Positions 30,329 to 42,712 of a stretch of 53,767 bases of DNA are shown piece after piece. Position 1 is the first letter of the stretch. Each line of letters opens with the position of its first letter. Source of the DNA: Oscillospiraceae bacterium (lineage in GTDB: Bacteria; Bacillota; Clostridia; Oscillospirales; Oscillospiraceae); the NCBI GenBank assembly GCA_902799075.1, contig CADBYZ010000037.1:1-53767 (forward strand), written 5' to 3'. Below the pieces are notes generated by a model, which saw only the letters and a program-made list of their open reading frames with translations, was not told the origin of the DNA and did not search any database. The position numbers and the translations under genes were made by a program.

Positions 30329-30336
<8 letters not shown>
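29464..30336 (+). CDS. Sugar ABC transporter permease (MalF/UgpA type)
   Basis: The 290-residue product has six predicted membrane segments and the EAA loop ([25 protein letters not shown]) characteristic of carbohydrate-uptake permeases. The ATG at 29464 has GGGAGGG upstream; the frame's earlier ATG lies inside the hairpin and is unlikely. It forms the membrane channel together with the next gene, which it overlaps by 8 bases. No ATPase gene follows; such importers in Firmicutes often share a multitask ATPase such as MsmX encoded elsewhere. Confidence 0.92.
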
Positions 30337-34316
<3,980 letters not shown>

Positions 34317-34362
34317 TACTTCCGAAACGAAAAAGGCGGTGCAGGCTCGCGCTGCCGGAAAT

Positions 34363-34395
34363 AAAAAAGCAGAGAGGCCGTTTTTGGCCTCTCTG
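34363..34395 (-). terminator. Intrinsic terminator of the 218-residue secreted protein gene
   Basis: CAGAGAGGCC pairs with GGCCTCTCTG around a six-base loop; on the minus strand it is followed by a T-rich run (CTTTTTTAT). It also lies after the plus-strand lacZ gene and may stop both. Confidence 0.8.
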
Positions 34396-34418
34396 TTCAT
34401 TTATTCAGTATGCCGGAA

Positions 34419-35075
34419 TCAGCCGCCGTAGACGAGGACACCGTTGACCCAGTAGTAGCCGGGCACGCAGTCGGGGGTGATCACAGTGCCGTCGGTGTAG
34501 TAGTTGGTTCCGTCGCTGTCGACAAAGACAGGGACATCATCGTCGCTGACCACCGTGCCGTCGGAGTAGACGCGGACTCCGTCAACGACGACGTAGTCGG
34601 GCTCGTACTCGTAGCAGACGGTGTAAGGGACATACACGGGGTCTGTCACGACGGTGGCGGGGGCGGAGTAAACCGGAGCGCTGGGGACAAGGACGCTGAT
34701 GGAGGCGACGGTGGTCGTGGTGCAGATATTGCCGCGGTTGAAGCAGCAGAAGACTTCCCAGCCGTTCATGCCGGTCTGGAGATTGGTGATCTGGAGCTGG
34801 GTGCTGCCCTGGCCGATCACGCCGCAGGCGGGGAACTGAGCCTTGAAGGCGTCAAGATTGCACTGGGTGCCGTTGGGGGCGATGAACATCCACTCGATGC
34901 TGTCGTAGTTGACGGCGTTGGCAATAAACGTGGCGGTTTCACCGGCGTAGTGGGTCTCATTGGTGGGGTGCTTGGTGACGATGGTATTGGAATCGGCAAA
35001 GGCCGCAGTGCCGAGGGCGCAGATCATGGTGAGGGCCAGCGCCAGGGCGAGGATCATTTTAACAGTTCTTTTCAT
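34419..35075 (-). CDS. Secreted protein with Ig-like domain and Tyr/Asp-rich C terminus
   Basis: The 218-residue product has a signal peptide (MKRTVKMILALALALTMICA, cleavage near AFA-DS). The central segment looks Ig-like (HPTNETHYAGETATFIANAV, LQITNLQTGMNGWEVFCCF), as in I-set/PKD-type repeats. The C terminus has repeated short motifs YSDGT, DSDGT and YTDGT in a valine/aspartate/tyrosine-rich segment. I recognise no enzyme motif. It may be a cell-surface or matrix protein. It is flanked by the tRNA-Arg gene and a terminator, so it is probably transcribed alone. Confidence 0.75.
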   Translation of the reverse strand: MKRTVKMILALALALTMICALGTAAFADSNTIVTKHPTNETHYAGETATFIANAVNYDSIEWMFIAPNGTQCNLDAFKAQFPACGVIGQGSTQLQITNLQTGMNGWEVFCCFNRGNICTTTTVASISVLVPSAPVYSAPATVVTDPVYVPYTVCYEYEPDYVVVDGVRVYSDGTVVSDDDVPVFVDSDGTNYYTDGTVITPDCVPGYYWVNGVLVYGG

Positions 35076-35288
35076 TTTTTTGTTCTCCTTTTCGTTTTAA
35101 CTATATGTTGGTTGATAGTTTTTATTTTTATATGTCAAGTAAGACTTGTTGAGAGTCCCTTGCGGGCTTGTTTTTTGTATCTCTCTTGCTTACGGGCACA
35201 TCATAGCATGCCTTCCATCACACAAGCATCACACGAAAAAGAGAATTTGAAAAAAAGACTTTTGGCTGCCTCCATGCGGCCCTAGATG

Positions 35289-35321
35289 CCAAAAGGACCA
35301 TCCCAAACGGGATGGTCCTTT
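35289..35321 (-). terminator. Intrinsic terminator after tRNA-Arg
   Basis: On the minus strand, GGACCATCCC pairs with GGGATGGTCC around GTTT and is followed by TTTT. The outer stem bases reach the tRNA CCA end. Confidence 0.8.
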
Positions 35322-35398
35322 TGGCACGCGATAAGGGATTCGAACCCCTGACCTTCTGGTCCGTAGCCAGACGCTCTATCCAGCTGAGCTAATCGCGC
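35322..35398 (-). tRNA. tRNA-Arg (anticodon ACG)
   Basis: The minus strand reads a 77-base cloverleaf. It has acceptor GCGCGAT pairing with ATCGCGT, a D-arm GCTC...GAGC, an anticodon stem TCTGG/CCAGA around the loop CTACGGA (anticodon ACG), T-loop TTCGAAT, discriminator G and an encoded CCA. ACG-tRNA-Arg is the main reader of CGN codons after deamination to inosine. CGN codons are common in this GC-rich genome. It lies 84 bases after the thioesterase gene. Confidence 0.95.
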
Positions 35399-35482
35399 AT
35401 GTCATTCAATTGACAGCAGTCCGGACGGTTTTGCAATACCCTTTTTAAAAAATATCAAAATTTTTATCAAAGTTTTTCCGCT

Positions 35483-35896
35483 TCAATGGTGGTCTACGTA
35501 GAAATACTCAAAGGCGCCGGTGGCACAGATGGTGTCGTCGGCGTTGAGGACATCCACGTACACCAGGCACATGGTCTTGCCCGCGCGGATGACGTGGCCC
35601 TTGGCGAAGATCTCATCGCCGCTGACCGGGAGGAAGTAGTGGATATCCGCGCTTCGCGTGACGGCGGGGCGCTGCTCGGGGCCGGCAAAGCTTGCGGTGA
35701 GACCGGCGGTGGCGTCCATGATGGTGCTGATGAGGCCGCCGTGAACCTTGCCGTAGAAGTTCAGGTGGTGGGGCTGGATCTGAATGCGCATGAGCGCGCC
35801 GTTCTGCCCGCATTCCAGCAGCTCACCTCCGCAATACCGGATGAAGCCCACCATGCGGTTTTGGGCGCTTTCGGGAACCTTGTTGTTCTCTGCCAT
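35483..35896 (-). CDS. PaaI-family hotdog thioesterase
   Basis: The 137-residue product is a single hotdog domain (HLNFYGKVHGGLISTIMDATAGL, which is the PaaI-type active-site helix, then RSADIHYFLPVSGDEI). Such proteins hydrolyse acyl-CoA thioesters, though substrates are seldom known. The ATG at 35896 has AAGGAG eight bases upstream; the longer frame starts within the hairpin. It has its own extended -10 (TGCTATACT, 35924-35932). Confidence 0.88.
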   Translation of the reverse strand: MAENNKVPESAQNRMVGFIRYCGGELLECGQNGALMRIQIQPHHLNFYGKVHGGLISTIMDATAGLTASFAGPEQRPAVTRSADIHYFLPVSGDEIFAKGHVIRAGKTMCLVYVDVLNADDTICATGAFEYFYVDHH

Positions 35897-35923
35897 GATC
35901 GCTGCTCCTTCGTCATTTTTTCC

Positions 35924-35962
35924 AGTATAGCATACGCGCGGGGCCTTGAAAAGCCCCGCGCG
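35924..35962 (-). promoter_or_regulatory. Thioesterase promoter next to a GC-rich hairpin
   Basis: An extended -10, TGCTATACT, lies at 35924-35932. Just upstream is a 10-bp palindrome CGCGCGGGGC/GCCCCGCGCG (35935-35962) that would form a strong hairpin in RNA read from the upstream secreted-protein gene. It lacks a T-run on the minus strand and may be a barrier rather than a full terminator. Confidence 0.45.
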
Positions 35963-35986
35963 CATTATTTTTGTGTGCAGCAGACG

Positions 35987-36511
35987 TTACACCGCGTAGT
36001 CCGCCAGACTCTCAAACACCTTGTCGGTGAAGCCGATCAGAAAACCGACGGCCGTAAGGGAGAGGTCTGCGGCGCTGTCCTTTGTTACGAGCTGAAAGAG
36101 CTCCGCCGAGACGGTGTTGTCCGAGGTGTCCACATACAGCTTCACGCCGGTGGACTGGGCGTTGAGTTTGTTGACTTCCGTCAACACCTCTGACAGCCTG
36201 CTTTCGTCAAACTTGATTACCTGGCCCATGTAGAGCACAATATCCTCCTGATCCTCGTTGAACAGGATGGAGAAGTTGGAGGTATAGTCGGACGCCTCTC
36301 CGTTATAGGAGAGCTTGACCTGTTCATATTTTTCACCGGCGAAGTCAATGACGCCGACCAGCGTGGCGGTCAACTCCGTGTAGCCGTCTATCGCCTGGAG
36401 AAAAGCCTGGGTATTCTGATAGGCGGCGGTGTCAGCGAAAGCGGTACTGCCAAGGGAAAGGAGAAGCGCGACAACGAGCGCGAGGGCCAGAAATGATTTT
36501 TTGGTTTTCAT
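35987..36511 (-). CDS. Secreted YbjN-like protein
   Basis: The 174-residue product has a signal peptide (SFLALALVVALLLSLGSTAFA) and a mature domain of alternating strands. Its helix pair (SRLSEVLTEVNKLNAQSTGV followed by KLYVDTSDNTVSAELFQL) resembles the YbjN/sensory-regulator fold (PF10722-like). Function is unknown; cytoplasmic YbjN relatives affect motility and stress in E. coli, but this form is exported. Upstream is a well-spaced promoter with an inverted repeat. Confidence 0.7.
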   Translation of the reverse strand: MKTKKSFLALALVVALLLSLGSTAFADTAAYQNTQAFLQAIDGYTELTATLVGVIDFAGEKYEQVKLSYNGEASDYTSNFSILFNEDQEDIVLYMGQVIKFDESRLSEVLTEVNKLNAQSTGVKLYVDTSDNTVSAELFQLVTKDSAADLSLTAVGFLIGFTDKVFESLADYAV

Positions 36512-36535
36512 GTTTTTTCCTTCCTTACTTACTTT

Positions 36536-36575
36536 AGGTTAGCTTCATAGTAACCTACTCGCAAAGGAAAGTCAA
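36536..36575 (-). promoter_or_regulatory. Promoter of the YbjN-like gene with inverted repeat
   Basis: TTGACT (36570-36575), 17 bases, TACTAT (36547-36552) on the minus strand, about 35 bases before the start codon. AGGTTA (36536-36541) and TAACCT (36551-36556) form an inverted repeat overlapping the -10 and start, a possible operator. Confidence 0.6.
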
Positions 36576-36578
36576 GCA

Positions 36579-37807
36579 TTATTCCACCTTCATCCCGCTC
36601 ATATAGCGGCGCATCATGTCGAAGGCATGGTTGCCTGCCATGCGGCGGATGAAGCTGCGGGTGTGGTGGGTGCCCGTATGCGTCTCGCGCACATAGGTGT
36701 GCCCCTCGACGGCAAGGCCGATGAAGACGGTGCCGACCTCGTGCACGCCGTCCCCGTCGGGCCCGGCAAGGCCCGTGACGCTGACGGCCATATCGGTGTG
36801 CAGCCTTTCGCGCGCGCCCTCGGCCATGGCGGCAGCCACCTCGCGGCAGACGGGTGTCTTCTCTTCAATAAGCTGCGGGTCCACCCCGAGCATGCAGGAT
36901 TTGACCTCGTTTGTATAGCTCACGACACCGCCCTTGAAATACGCGCTCGCGCCGGGAAGCTCGGTAAAGCGCCGGGCGATGTCCCCGCCGGTGCAGCTCT
37001 CGGCGGCGGCGAAGGTCAGATTTTTCTCCTTGAGAAGCGCCATCACGGCCTCCTCCAAGCATTCGATGTCCACGCCGTAGACAACGTCGCCCAGGCGTTC
37101 CTTCACGTGCGCCATCACGGGGGCAATCATGGCCTCTGCCTCGGCCTCGCTTCCGGCCTTGGCTGTGATCTGCAGCAGGCAGTCGCACTCCTTGGCGTAC
37201 GGGGCCATGGTGGGGTTTGTCATGCGGTTCATCTCGTCGGCAAAGAGATCGTCCACCCGACTCTCGCCCATGCCGAAGATGCGCACGGCGTGGGACACGA
37301 TGAGCTCATCCGAGAGTTTTTTGAGGTACGGCACGCCGTAGTGTTCGAACATTGGCACGCACTCCTTGGGCGGGCCGGGAAGCATGAGGACATGCTTGCG
37401 GTGCCCCAGAGATTGTGAAAGACCGTGCAGCCCTCGGGCAGGAGGGCCTGCCGGTGGGTGTTGGGGGTGAGGCCGCGGCCGGTCCGGATGTACTCGTACA
37501 GGCCCCGCTCCTCCGCCTCGTTTACCACGAGGGGCAGGCCGAAGCAATCCGCCAGCACCTGCTTGGTCAGATCGTCGCAGGTGGGGCCGAGGCCGCCGGT
37601 GGTGATGATAATGTCGGCGCGGGATTTGGCGACCTCCACGCACGCCCGCAGGCGCTCGGGGTTATCGCCCACGACAGTGTGGTACTTGACGTTGATGCCG
37701 ATTTTGGCAAGCCTCTCGGAGATGTCGCGGGCGTCGGTGTTGGTGATGTGGCCCAATAAAAGCTCGGTGCCGACGCAGAGGATCTCGGTATCAAAGGCTC
37801 TCTTCAT
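36579..37807 (-). pseudogene. cinA: CinA-family protein (nicotinamide-nucleotide amidase), frameshifted by internal deletion
   Basis: CinA combines an ADP-ribose pyrophosphatase-like molybdopterin-binding domain with a C-terminal NMN deamidase domain. The N-terminal frame (from 37807, CVGTELLLGHITNTDARD, TTGGLGPTCDDLTK) ends after HNLWGT. The C-terminal frame resumes at KHVLMLPGPPKECVPMFEHYG and continues through ESCTGGDIARRFTE and VTGLAGPDG to 36579. The usual APGF... segment between them (about 9-10 residues) is missing, so phase is lost. The break lies at about 37397-37405, next to an inverted repeat AAGCATG/CATGCTT. The start overlaps thiI by 17 bases, as in an operon. Otherwise both domains look intact. 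Confidence 0.88.
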
Positions 37808-38972
37808 AGTCGATCGCAATCCTTTCCAATCCCGCAAGGGCTTCGTTGACCAGGGTTTCCACATCCAGAGCGGACTCGGCCTCTTCGACCTCGGCTACCG
37901 TGGGATGGGTGCGCGGGTGGCGCGGGGTAAAGACCGTGCAGCAGTCCTCATAGGGGAGGATGGAGGTCTCAAAGGTGCCGATCTTTCTCGCCTGGGCAAT
38001 GATCTCACTCTTGTCCATGCCGATGAGCGGCTGGAGGACCGGCAGGTGCAGCACCGCCTGGGTGGAGGCCATGGCCTCCATGGTCTGGCTTGCCACCTGG
38101 CCGAGGTTTTCGCCCGTGACGATGGCCTTGGCCCCGTTATCCAGGGCGATGCGCTCGGCAATGCGCATCATGAACCGGCGCATGATGAGGGTGAAATACT
38201 CCTCGGGGCACTTGTCGCGGATCTCCTCCTGGATATGGGTGAAGGGGACGACCTCCATGCGCATCTTGCCGCACCAGGGGGTGAGAAGCCTTGCAAGCTC
38301 GATGACCTTTTCCTTGGCCTGTTCGGAGGTGTAGGGGAAGGAGAAGAAGTGGACCGGGATAGGGCGCACGCCGCGCCGGGCGATCATCCAGGTGGACACG
38401 GGGCTGTCGATGCCGCCGGAGAGAAGGCTGATCGCCACGCCGTTGGAGCCCACCGGCATACCGCCCGCGCCGGGCACCGGGGCCGCGTGGACATAGGCCG
38501 CAAGGTCGCGCACCTCGATATGCACAACCAGCTCCGGGTCATGTACGTCGACCTCGATGTCGGGGTAGGCGTCGCTCAGCTCGCCGCCCACGTACTGGCT
38601 CAGCTCGACGGAGGTCATGGGGAAGGACTTGTCGGAGCGGCGGGATTCCACCTTGAAGCTCTTCGCACGCAGCATATCGTCGCGCAGGTAGTCGATGGCG
38701 AGCTTTGCAATGGCGTCCTTGTCCTTTGCGCAGGCGGCGGCGCGGGAGATGGCGACGACGCCGAAGACCTTCTGCAGTTCTTCAAAGGCTAAATCCATGT
38801 CCGCGCCCTCGTCGCCCTCCACGTAGACGGTGGACTGGAGGATATAGACCCGATACTTGCCGAGGCGGCTGAGGCGCCAGCGGATATTGCCCAAAAGCTT
38901 CTGTTCAAAGCGGCGGCGGTTGAGACCCTTCAAAATGATCTCGCCCACCTTCAAGAGGATGATGTCGTTCAT
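37791..38972 (-). CDS. thiI: tRNA 4-thiouridine synthetase ThiI
   Basis: ThiI adds sulfur to U8 of tRNA and can supply sulfur for thiamin. The 393-residue product has an N-terminal ferredoxin-like region, a THUMP domain (about 60-165) and the PP-loop SLLSGGIDSPV. The TxxSxP-like region and the CCTVF segment (near residue 345) correspond to the core of a short-form ThiI. There is no C-terminal rhodanese domain, as in many Firmicutes where a separate IscS-like desulfurase supplies sulfur. The start is a clear ATG with an AGGAG upstream. It overlaps cinA by 17 bases. Confidence 0.95.
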   Translation of the reverse strand: MNDIILLKVGEIILKGLNRRRFEQKLLGNIRWRLSRLGKYRVYILQSTVYVEGDEGADMDLAFEELQKVFGVVAISRAAACAKDKDAIAKLAIDYLRDDMLRAKSFKVESRRSDKSFPMTSVELSQYVGGELSDAYPDIEVDVHDPELVVHIEVRDLAAYVHAAPVPGAGGMPVGSNGVAISLLSGGIDSPVSTWMIARRGVRPIPVHFFSFPYTSEQAKEKVIELARLLTPWCGKMRMEVVPFTHIQEEIRDKCPEEYFTLIMRRFMMRIAERIALDNGAKAIVTGENLGQVASQTMEAMASTQAVLHLPVLQPLIGMDKSEIIAQARKIGTFETSILPYEDCCTVFTPRHPRTHPTVAEVEEAESALDVETLVNEALAGLERIAIDYEESL

Positions 38973-39001
38973 GTCTTGCTCCTGTCAAAAAGTTTCGACC
39001 A

Positions 39002-39030
39002 AGTATAACACAGACGAGGGGAATATGCAA
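39002..39030 (-). promoter_or_regulatory. Promoter of thiI-cinA
   Basis: TTGCAT (39025-39030), 17 bases, TATACT (39002-39007) on the minus strand, about 30 bases before the thiI ATG. Spacing and both hexamers are near consensus. Confidence 0.65.
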
Positions 39031-39033
39031 AGA

Positions 39034-39124
39034 AAGAGTGAAAAGTGAAAAGTTGAAAGTGAAGATAAGGAGTCGCTTTGCGGACCCATAACTCCACTTT
39101 TCACTTTACACTTTACACTTTACA
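39034..39124. repeat. Composite intergenic inverted repeat, copy 3
   Basis: The left arm is GAGTGAAAAGTGAAAAGTTG (from about 39036), the centre GAGTCGCTTTGCGGAC, and the right arm is CACTTTTCACTTTACACTTT and on to about 39124. It separates the divergent thiI and folC promoters. A shorter right-arm-only fragment (CTTCACTTTCCACTTTTCG, about 40511-40529) follows folC. Confidence 0.75.
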
Positions 39125-39132
39125 CACTCATC

Positions 39133-39161
39133 TTGCGCCGGCGCGCAAAAGGTGATAATAT
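39133..39161 (+). promoter_or_regulatory. folC promoter
   Basis: TTGCGC (39133-39138), 17 bases, TAATAT (39156-39161), about 30 bases before the folC ATG. The spacer contains the palindrome GCGCCGGCGCGC, which may be a structural or regulatory feature. Confidence 0.5.
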
Positions 39162-39191
39162 ACTCCCAAGCTTCATGCAAGGAGAATCATT

Positions 39192-40457
39192 ATGGACTAC
39201 AAAGAGGCTCTGGCCTATCTGAACGCTGTTGAATTTTTCGGCTCCAAGCCGGGCTTTGCACGCATGACGGCAATGCTGGATGCGTTGGGAAACCCCCAGG
39301 ACGGGATGAAATTCGTCCACGTCGCGGGCACCAACGGCAAGGGCAGCTGCGCGGCGATGACCGCCTCCATCCTCAAGGCGGCGGGTTATAAGACGGGGCT
39401 TTATACCTCGCCCTATCTCTACCGCTTCAACGAGCGCATGCAGATAGGCGGCAAGGAGATCGAGGACGACGTGCTGGCGGAGCTGGTGACGCGCATCAAG
39501 CCCATCGCCGAGGCGATGGAGGATCACCCCACGGTCTTCGAGCTCATGACCGTCACGGCGCTTTTGTGGTATAAAGAGCAGGCCTGCGACATCGTGGTTC
39601 TCGAGGTGGGTCTCGGCGGGCGCCTTGACGCGACCAACGTGATCGCCGCCCCGGAGTGCGCCGTTATCATGAACATCGGCCTTGACCACACGGAGATCCT
39701 GGGCGACACGCTGGAGCAGATCGCTTTTGAGAAGGCGGGCATTCTCAAGCCCGGCACGGAGGCGGTGCTGTTCCAGCAGTCGGAGAGCGTGACCGGGGTC
39801 GTACAAAAGCGCTGTGACGAGCTGGGCATAGCGCTGCACATCCCGGATTTTGACGCGATCCAAACCGAGTTTGACTCCCTCTACGGCCAGACCTTTACCT
39901 ACAAGGGCGAGAGCTACGCCCTGCCGTTGCTGGGCGCGCACCAGCTCAAAAACGCGGCGACGGTGCTGGAGGTCGTGGAGGTCCTGCGAGGGCGCGGCTG
40001 GAAGCTCGGGCAGAGCGACGTGGAGCACGGGCTTTACGCGGTGCACTGGCCGGGCCGCTTTGAGCTTTTATCCGAGGAGCCGCTGTTCATCGTCGACGGG
40101 GGCCACAACCCCCAGTGCGCCCAGACCGTGCGGGACAATCTCCTGCGCTACTTCCCGGACAAGCGCCGCATCCTGCTGCTGGGCGTCCTGCGGGACAAGG
40201 ACTACCCTGCCCTCACGGAGATTCTCAACGAGGCCGCCGACGAATACATCTGCATCACGCCCGACAGTCGCCGCGCCCTGCCCGCCGGGGAGCTGGCGGA
40301 TTTTCTCAACCGCTACAACAAGCCGGTGGCCGTCTGCGACTCGATCCGCGACGGCGTGAGCCTCGCCCTCGACCGCTCGGACAAGGGGAGCGTCGTGTGC
40401 GCGGTGGGCTCCCTCTACTCCGTGGGCGAGATCCGGGCCTGCTTTGAGAGATACTGA
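39192..40457 (+). CDS. folC: Folylpolyglutamate/dihydrofolate synthase
   Basis: FolC adds glutamates to folates with ATP, retaining them in the cell. The 421-residue product has the P-loop GTNGKGS (46-52), the Mur-ligase-type middle region with VLEVGLGGRLDATN and NIGLDHTEILGDTLEQIAFEK, and the C-terminal ligase domain (FIVDGGHNPQ, GVLRDKDYP). Length and motifs are normal. AAGGAG lies a few bases before ATG. It is a stand-alone gene ending at a terminator. Confidence 0.95.
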   Translation: MDYKEALAYLNAVEFFGSKPGFARMTAMLDALGNPQDGMKFVHVAGTNGKGSCAAMTASILKAAGYKTGLYTSPYLYRFNERMQIGGKEIEDDVLAELVTRIKPIAEAMEDHPTVFELMTVTALLWYKEQACDIVVLEVGLGGRLDATNVIAAPECAVIMNIGLDHTEILGDTLEQIAFEKAGILKPGTEAVLFQQSESVTGVVQKRCDELGIALHIPDFDAIQTEFDSLYGQTFTYKGESYALPLLGAHQLKNAATVLEVVEVLRGRGWKLGQSDVEHGLYAVHWPGRFELLSEEPLFIVDGGHNPQCAQTVRDNLLRYFPDKRRILLLGVLRDKDYPALTEILNEAADEYICITPDSRRALPAGELADFLNRYNKPVAVCDSIRDGVSLALDRSDKGSVVCAVGSLYSVGEIRACFERY

Positions 40458-40465
40458 ATTGCCCC

Positions 40466-40508
40466 AAAAAACTACGGTGAGATCAAAACGATCCCACCGC
40501 AGTTTTTT
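40466..40508. terminator. Bidirectional intrinsic terminator after folC
   Basis: AAAAAACTACGGTGAGATC pairs (two mismatches) with its complement up to 40508, with an A-rich 5' arm and T-rich 3' arm that serve folC and the convergent small-protein gene. Confidence 0.85.
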
Positions 40509-40534
40509 AAACTTCACTTTCCACTTTTCGTATC

Positions 40535-40702
40535 TTACCATCCCATCAGCTCGGAGACGGAGTCCGCCACCTCGCCCATGGTCTTGAGCGTCTTGCCCAT
40601 CACGGTCTTGACGCCGCTCTTCTTCGGGCGCATGGCGAACATTGCCGCGCTGCCGACCACCAGACCCATGCCCATGCCTACGTAAAAATTGCGTTTGTTC
40701 AT
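40535..40702 (-). CDS. Small membrane protein (YtxH-like)
   Basis: A 55-residue protein with one glycine-rich membrane helix (FYVGMGMGLVVGSAAMFAMR) and an amphipathic basic C terminus. The ATG at 40702 with AGGAGG upstream is preferred; a longer frame adds 22 residues. Its layout recalls the N-terminal half of YtxH-type stress proteins, but it is too short to assign. It is divergent from the ymdB operon. Confidence 0.65.
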   Translation of the reverse strand: MNKRNFYVGMGMGLVVGSAAMFAMRPKKSGVKTVMGKTLKTMGEVADSVSELMGW

Positions 40703-40751
40703 GTCTTTTCCTCCTGATTGAAGCTGTGTTGTTATTGTGTGCGCAAAATGC

Positions 40752-40781
40752 TTGCTGTAGCAATGCAATATGTGGTAAAAT
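40752..40781 (+). promoter_or_regulatory. ymdB operon promoter
   Basis: TTGCTG (40752-40757), 18 bases, TAAAAT (40776-40781), about 40 bases before ymdB. Confidence 0.45.
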
Positions 40782-40820
40782 ATAAGATACGAAAAATATT
40801 TCCCGCAGGAGGCGCAGACT

Positions 40821-41594
40821 ATGGTTGTGAAAATACTGGCGGTGGGCGATGTGTGCGGTCAGCCGGGGCTGGACGCGCTGGACAAAAAATTAAAACCCTT
40901 TCAGAAGGAAAACGATATCGCCTTCACGGTGGTAAACGGCGAGAACGCGAACGTCGTCGGCATCACCCCGAAGCAGGCCGACATGATCTTCCGCGCCGGG
41001 GCCGACGTCATCACCCTCGGCAACCACACCTGGACGCGCACCGAGCTCCAGCCCTATCTGGACGAGCGCACCCGCATCCTGCGTCCGGCAAACTACGCCC
41101 CCCAGTGCCCGGGGCGCGGCATCAATGTCTACCACCGGGACTTCGGCGACGTGTGCGTGCTGAATCTCATGGGCAAGTTCACCCTCGACGCCAACACGGA
41201 TAACCCCTTCGTCATCGCCGACGGATACATGGCGGAGATTCGGGAGAAGATCATCCTGGTGGACTTCCACGCCGAGGGCACCAGCGAGAAGCGCGCCATG
41301 GGCTTTCTCCTGGACGGGAAGGCCAGCGCCGTCTGGGGCACGCACACCCACGTGCAGACCTCGGACTGGGAGGTGCTGCCCAAGGGCACGGGCTACATCA
41401 CCGACCTCGGCATGACGGGTTCGCGGCACTCCGTGCTCGGCATCGACACCGAGCAGAGCATCGGCAAGTTCATGGGCGATCCCCCGCGGCGCTATGAGTC
41501 CGGCAAGGGCCAGACCAAGCTGGAGGGCTGCGTGTTCGAGATCGACAGCGACACCGGCCGCTGCCTGAACGCAGAAGGGATAAGACTACTATGA
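40821..41594 (+). CDS. ymdB: YmdB-family metallophosphoesterase
   Basis: YmdB hydrolyses 2',3'-cyclic nucleotides and influences biofilm and motility choices in Bacillus. The 257-residue product has the metal-binding signature residues in VGDVCGQPG, NGENAN and LGNHTW, and the His pairs in HAEGTSEK and GTHTHVQT. All are typical of the TIGR00282 family. AGGAGG is present a few bases upstream. It overlaps the following phosphoesterase gene by 4 bases, so the three genes ymdB, yhaO-like and yhaN-like form an operon. Confidence 0.92.
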   Translation: MVVKILAVGDVCGQPGLDALDKKLKPFQKENDIAFTVVNGENANVVGITPKQADMIFRAGADVITLGNHTWTRTELQPYLDERTRILRPANYAPQCPGRGINVYHRDFGDVCVLNLMGKFTLDANTDNPFVIADGYMAEIREKIILVDFHAEGTSEKRAMGFLLDGKASAVWGTHTHVQTSDWEVLPKGTGYITDLGMTGSRHSVLGIDTEQSIGKFMGDPPRRYESGKGQTKLEGCVFEIDSDTGRCLNAEGIRLL

Positions 41595-42712
41595 GCACAT
41601 TGAAAATCCTGCACGCGGCCGACCTGCACCTGGACTCGGCCTTTGAGGCGCTGCCGGCCGGCAAGGCACAATTAAGGCGCACCGAGCAGCGGGAGCTGCT
41701 GGCAAGGCTTGCAACGCTTGCCCGCGAGGAGCAGGTACAGCTCATCCTGCTGGCGGGCGACCTGCTGGACAGCGACACCAGCTACTACGAGACCGGCGAG
41801 GAGCTCTGCCGGTGCCTTGCGGGCATGAACGCGCCCGTGTTCATCTCCCCCGGCAACCACGATTATTATTCCCCCCGTTCCCCCTGGGCACGCATCAAGC
41901 TGCCGGGGAATGTGCACCTGTTCACGGAAAACGCCATCCGCGGCCTGCAGTTTTCCACGCTGGGCATCCGCGTCTACGGCGCTGCCTTCACGGAAAAGCG
42001 CAGCGGGCCGCTGCTGCAGGGCTTCACGGCGGAGCGCAGGCCGGGCATGAAGAACATTCTCATTCTCCACGGCGAAGTGGGCGCCCCGGCGGACTCCCCC
42101 TATGACCCCATCACCGAGGCCGAGCTTGCCGCCTCCGGCATGGATTACGTTGCCCTCGGCCACATCCACCGGGCAAGCGGCCTGAGACGCGCGGGCGACA
42201 CCTGGTTTTCCTGGCCCGGCTGCCCCGAGGGCAGGGGCTTTGACGAGACCGGGGAAAAGACCGTGAATCTTGTCACCCTCTCCGACGACGGGCACTGCGC
42301 CCTGGAGACGCGCTCCATCGCCCAGCGCCGCTATGAAAACCTCACGGTGGACGTGACGGGCGCCGACCCCCTGCTCGCCATCCACACCCAGCTGCCGGAC
42401 GAGAGCGTGCGGGATGTCTACCGCATCACGCTCACCGGTGAGGTGGACGAGCGGCTGGACTTAAACCGCCTGCATGCAAACCTCGCGGAGCTTTTCTTCG
42501 AGCTTCAGCTCCGCGACGAGACCACGCCGCGCCGCTCCCTCTGGGAGAAGGCCGGGGACGACACCCTGCGCGGTCTGTTCTTAAAGAAGCTCAAGAGGGA
42601 ATACGACACGGCCCCGGACGACACCACGCGCCGCGCCGTCGAACAGGCGGCCCGCTGGGGTCTTGCGGCGCTGGACAACCGGGAGGAGGCGGTGAGACAT
42701 GAAGATCCGTAA
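41591..42712 (+). CDS. SbcD/YhaO-like metallophosphoesterase
   Basis: The 373-residue product has an SbcD/Mre11-type phosphoesterase domain (HAADLHLDSAF 8-18, LLAGDLLDS, SPGNHDYYSP, ILHGE and LGHIHRASG), ending in a helical C terminus. It overlaps the next gene, an SbcC/YhaN-like ATPase, by 14 bases, making an Mre11-Rad50-like pair. In Bacillus the YhaN-YhaO pair acts in DNA-end processing or repair. I do not claim nuclease activity beyond the motifs. Confidence 0.9.
   Translation: MSTLKILHAADLHLDSAFEALPAGKAQLRRTEQRELLARLATLAREEQVQLILLAGDLLDSDTSYYETGEELCRCLAGMNAPVFISPGNHDYYSPRSPWARIKLPGNVHLFTENAIRGLQFSTLGIRVYGAAFTEKRSGPLLQGFTAERRPGMKNILILHGEVGAPADSPYDPITEAELAASGMDYVALGHIHRASGLRRAGDTWFSWPGCPEGRGFDETGEKTVNLVTLSDDGHCALETRSIAQRRYENLTVDVTGADPLLAIHTQLPDESVRDVYRITLTGEVDERLDLNRLHANLAELFFELQLRDETTPRRSLWEKAGDDTLRGLFLKKLKREYDTAPDDTTRRAVEQAARWGLAALDNREEAVRHEDP

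Noticed and set aside
34410..35285. A 291-codon open frame opposite the 218-residue secreted protein
   Set aside because: No signal or domain; the minus strand has a clear signal peptide and a terminator.
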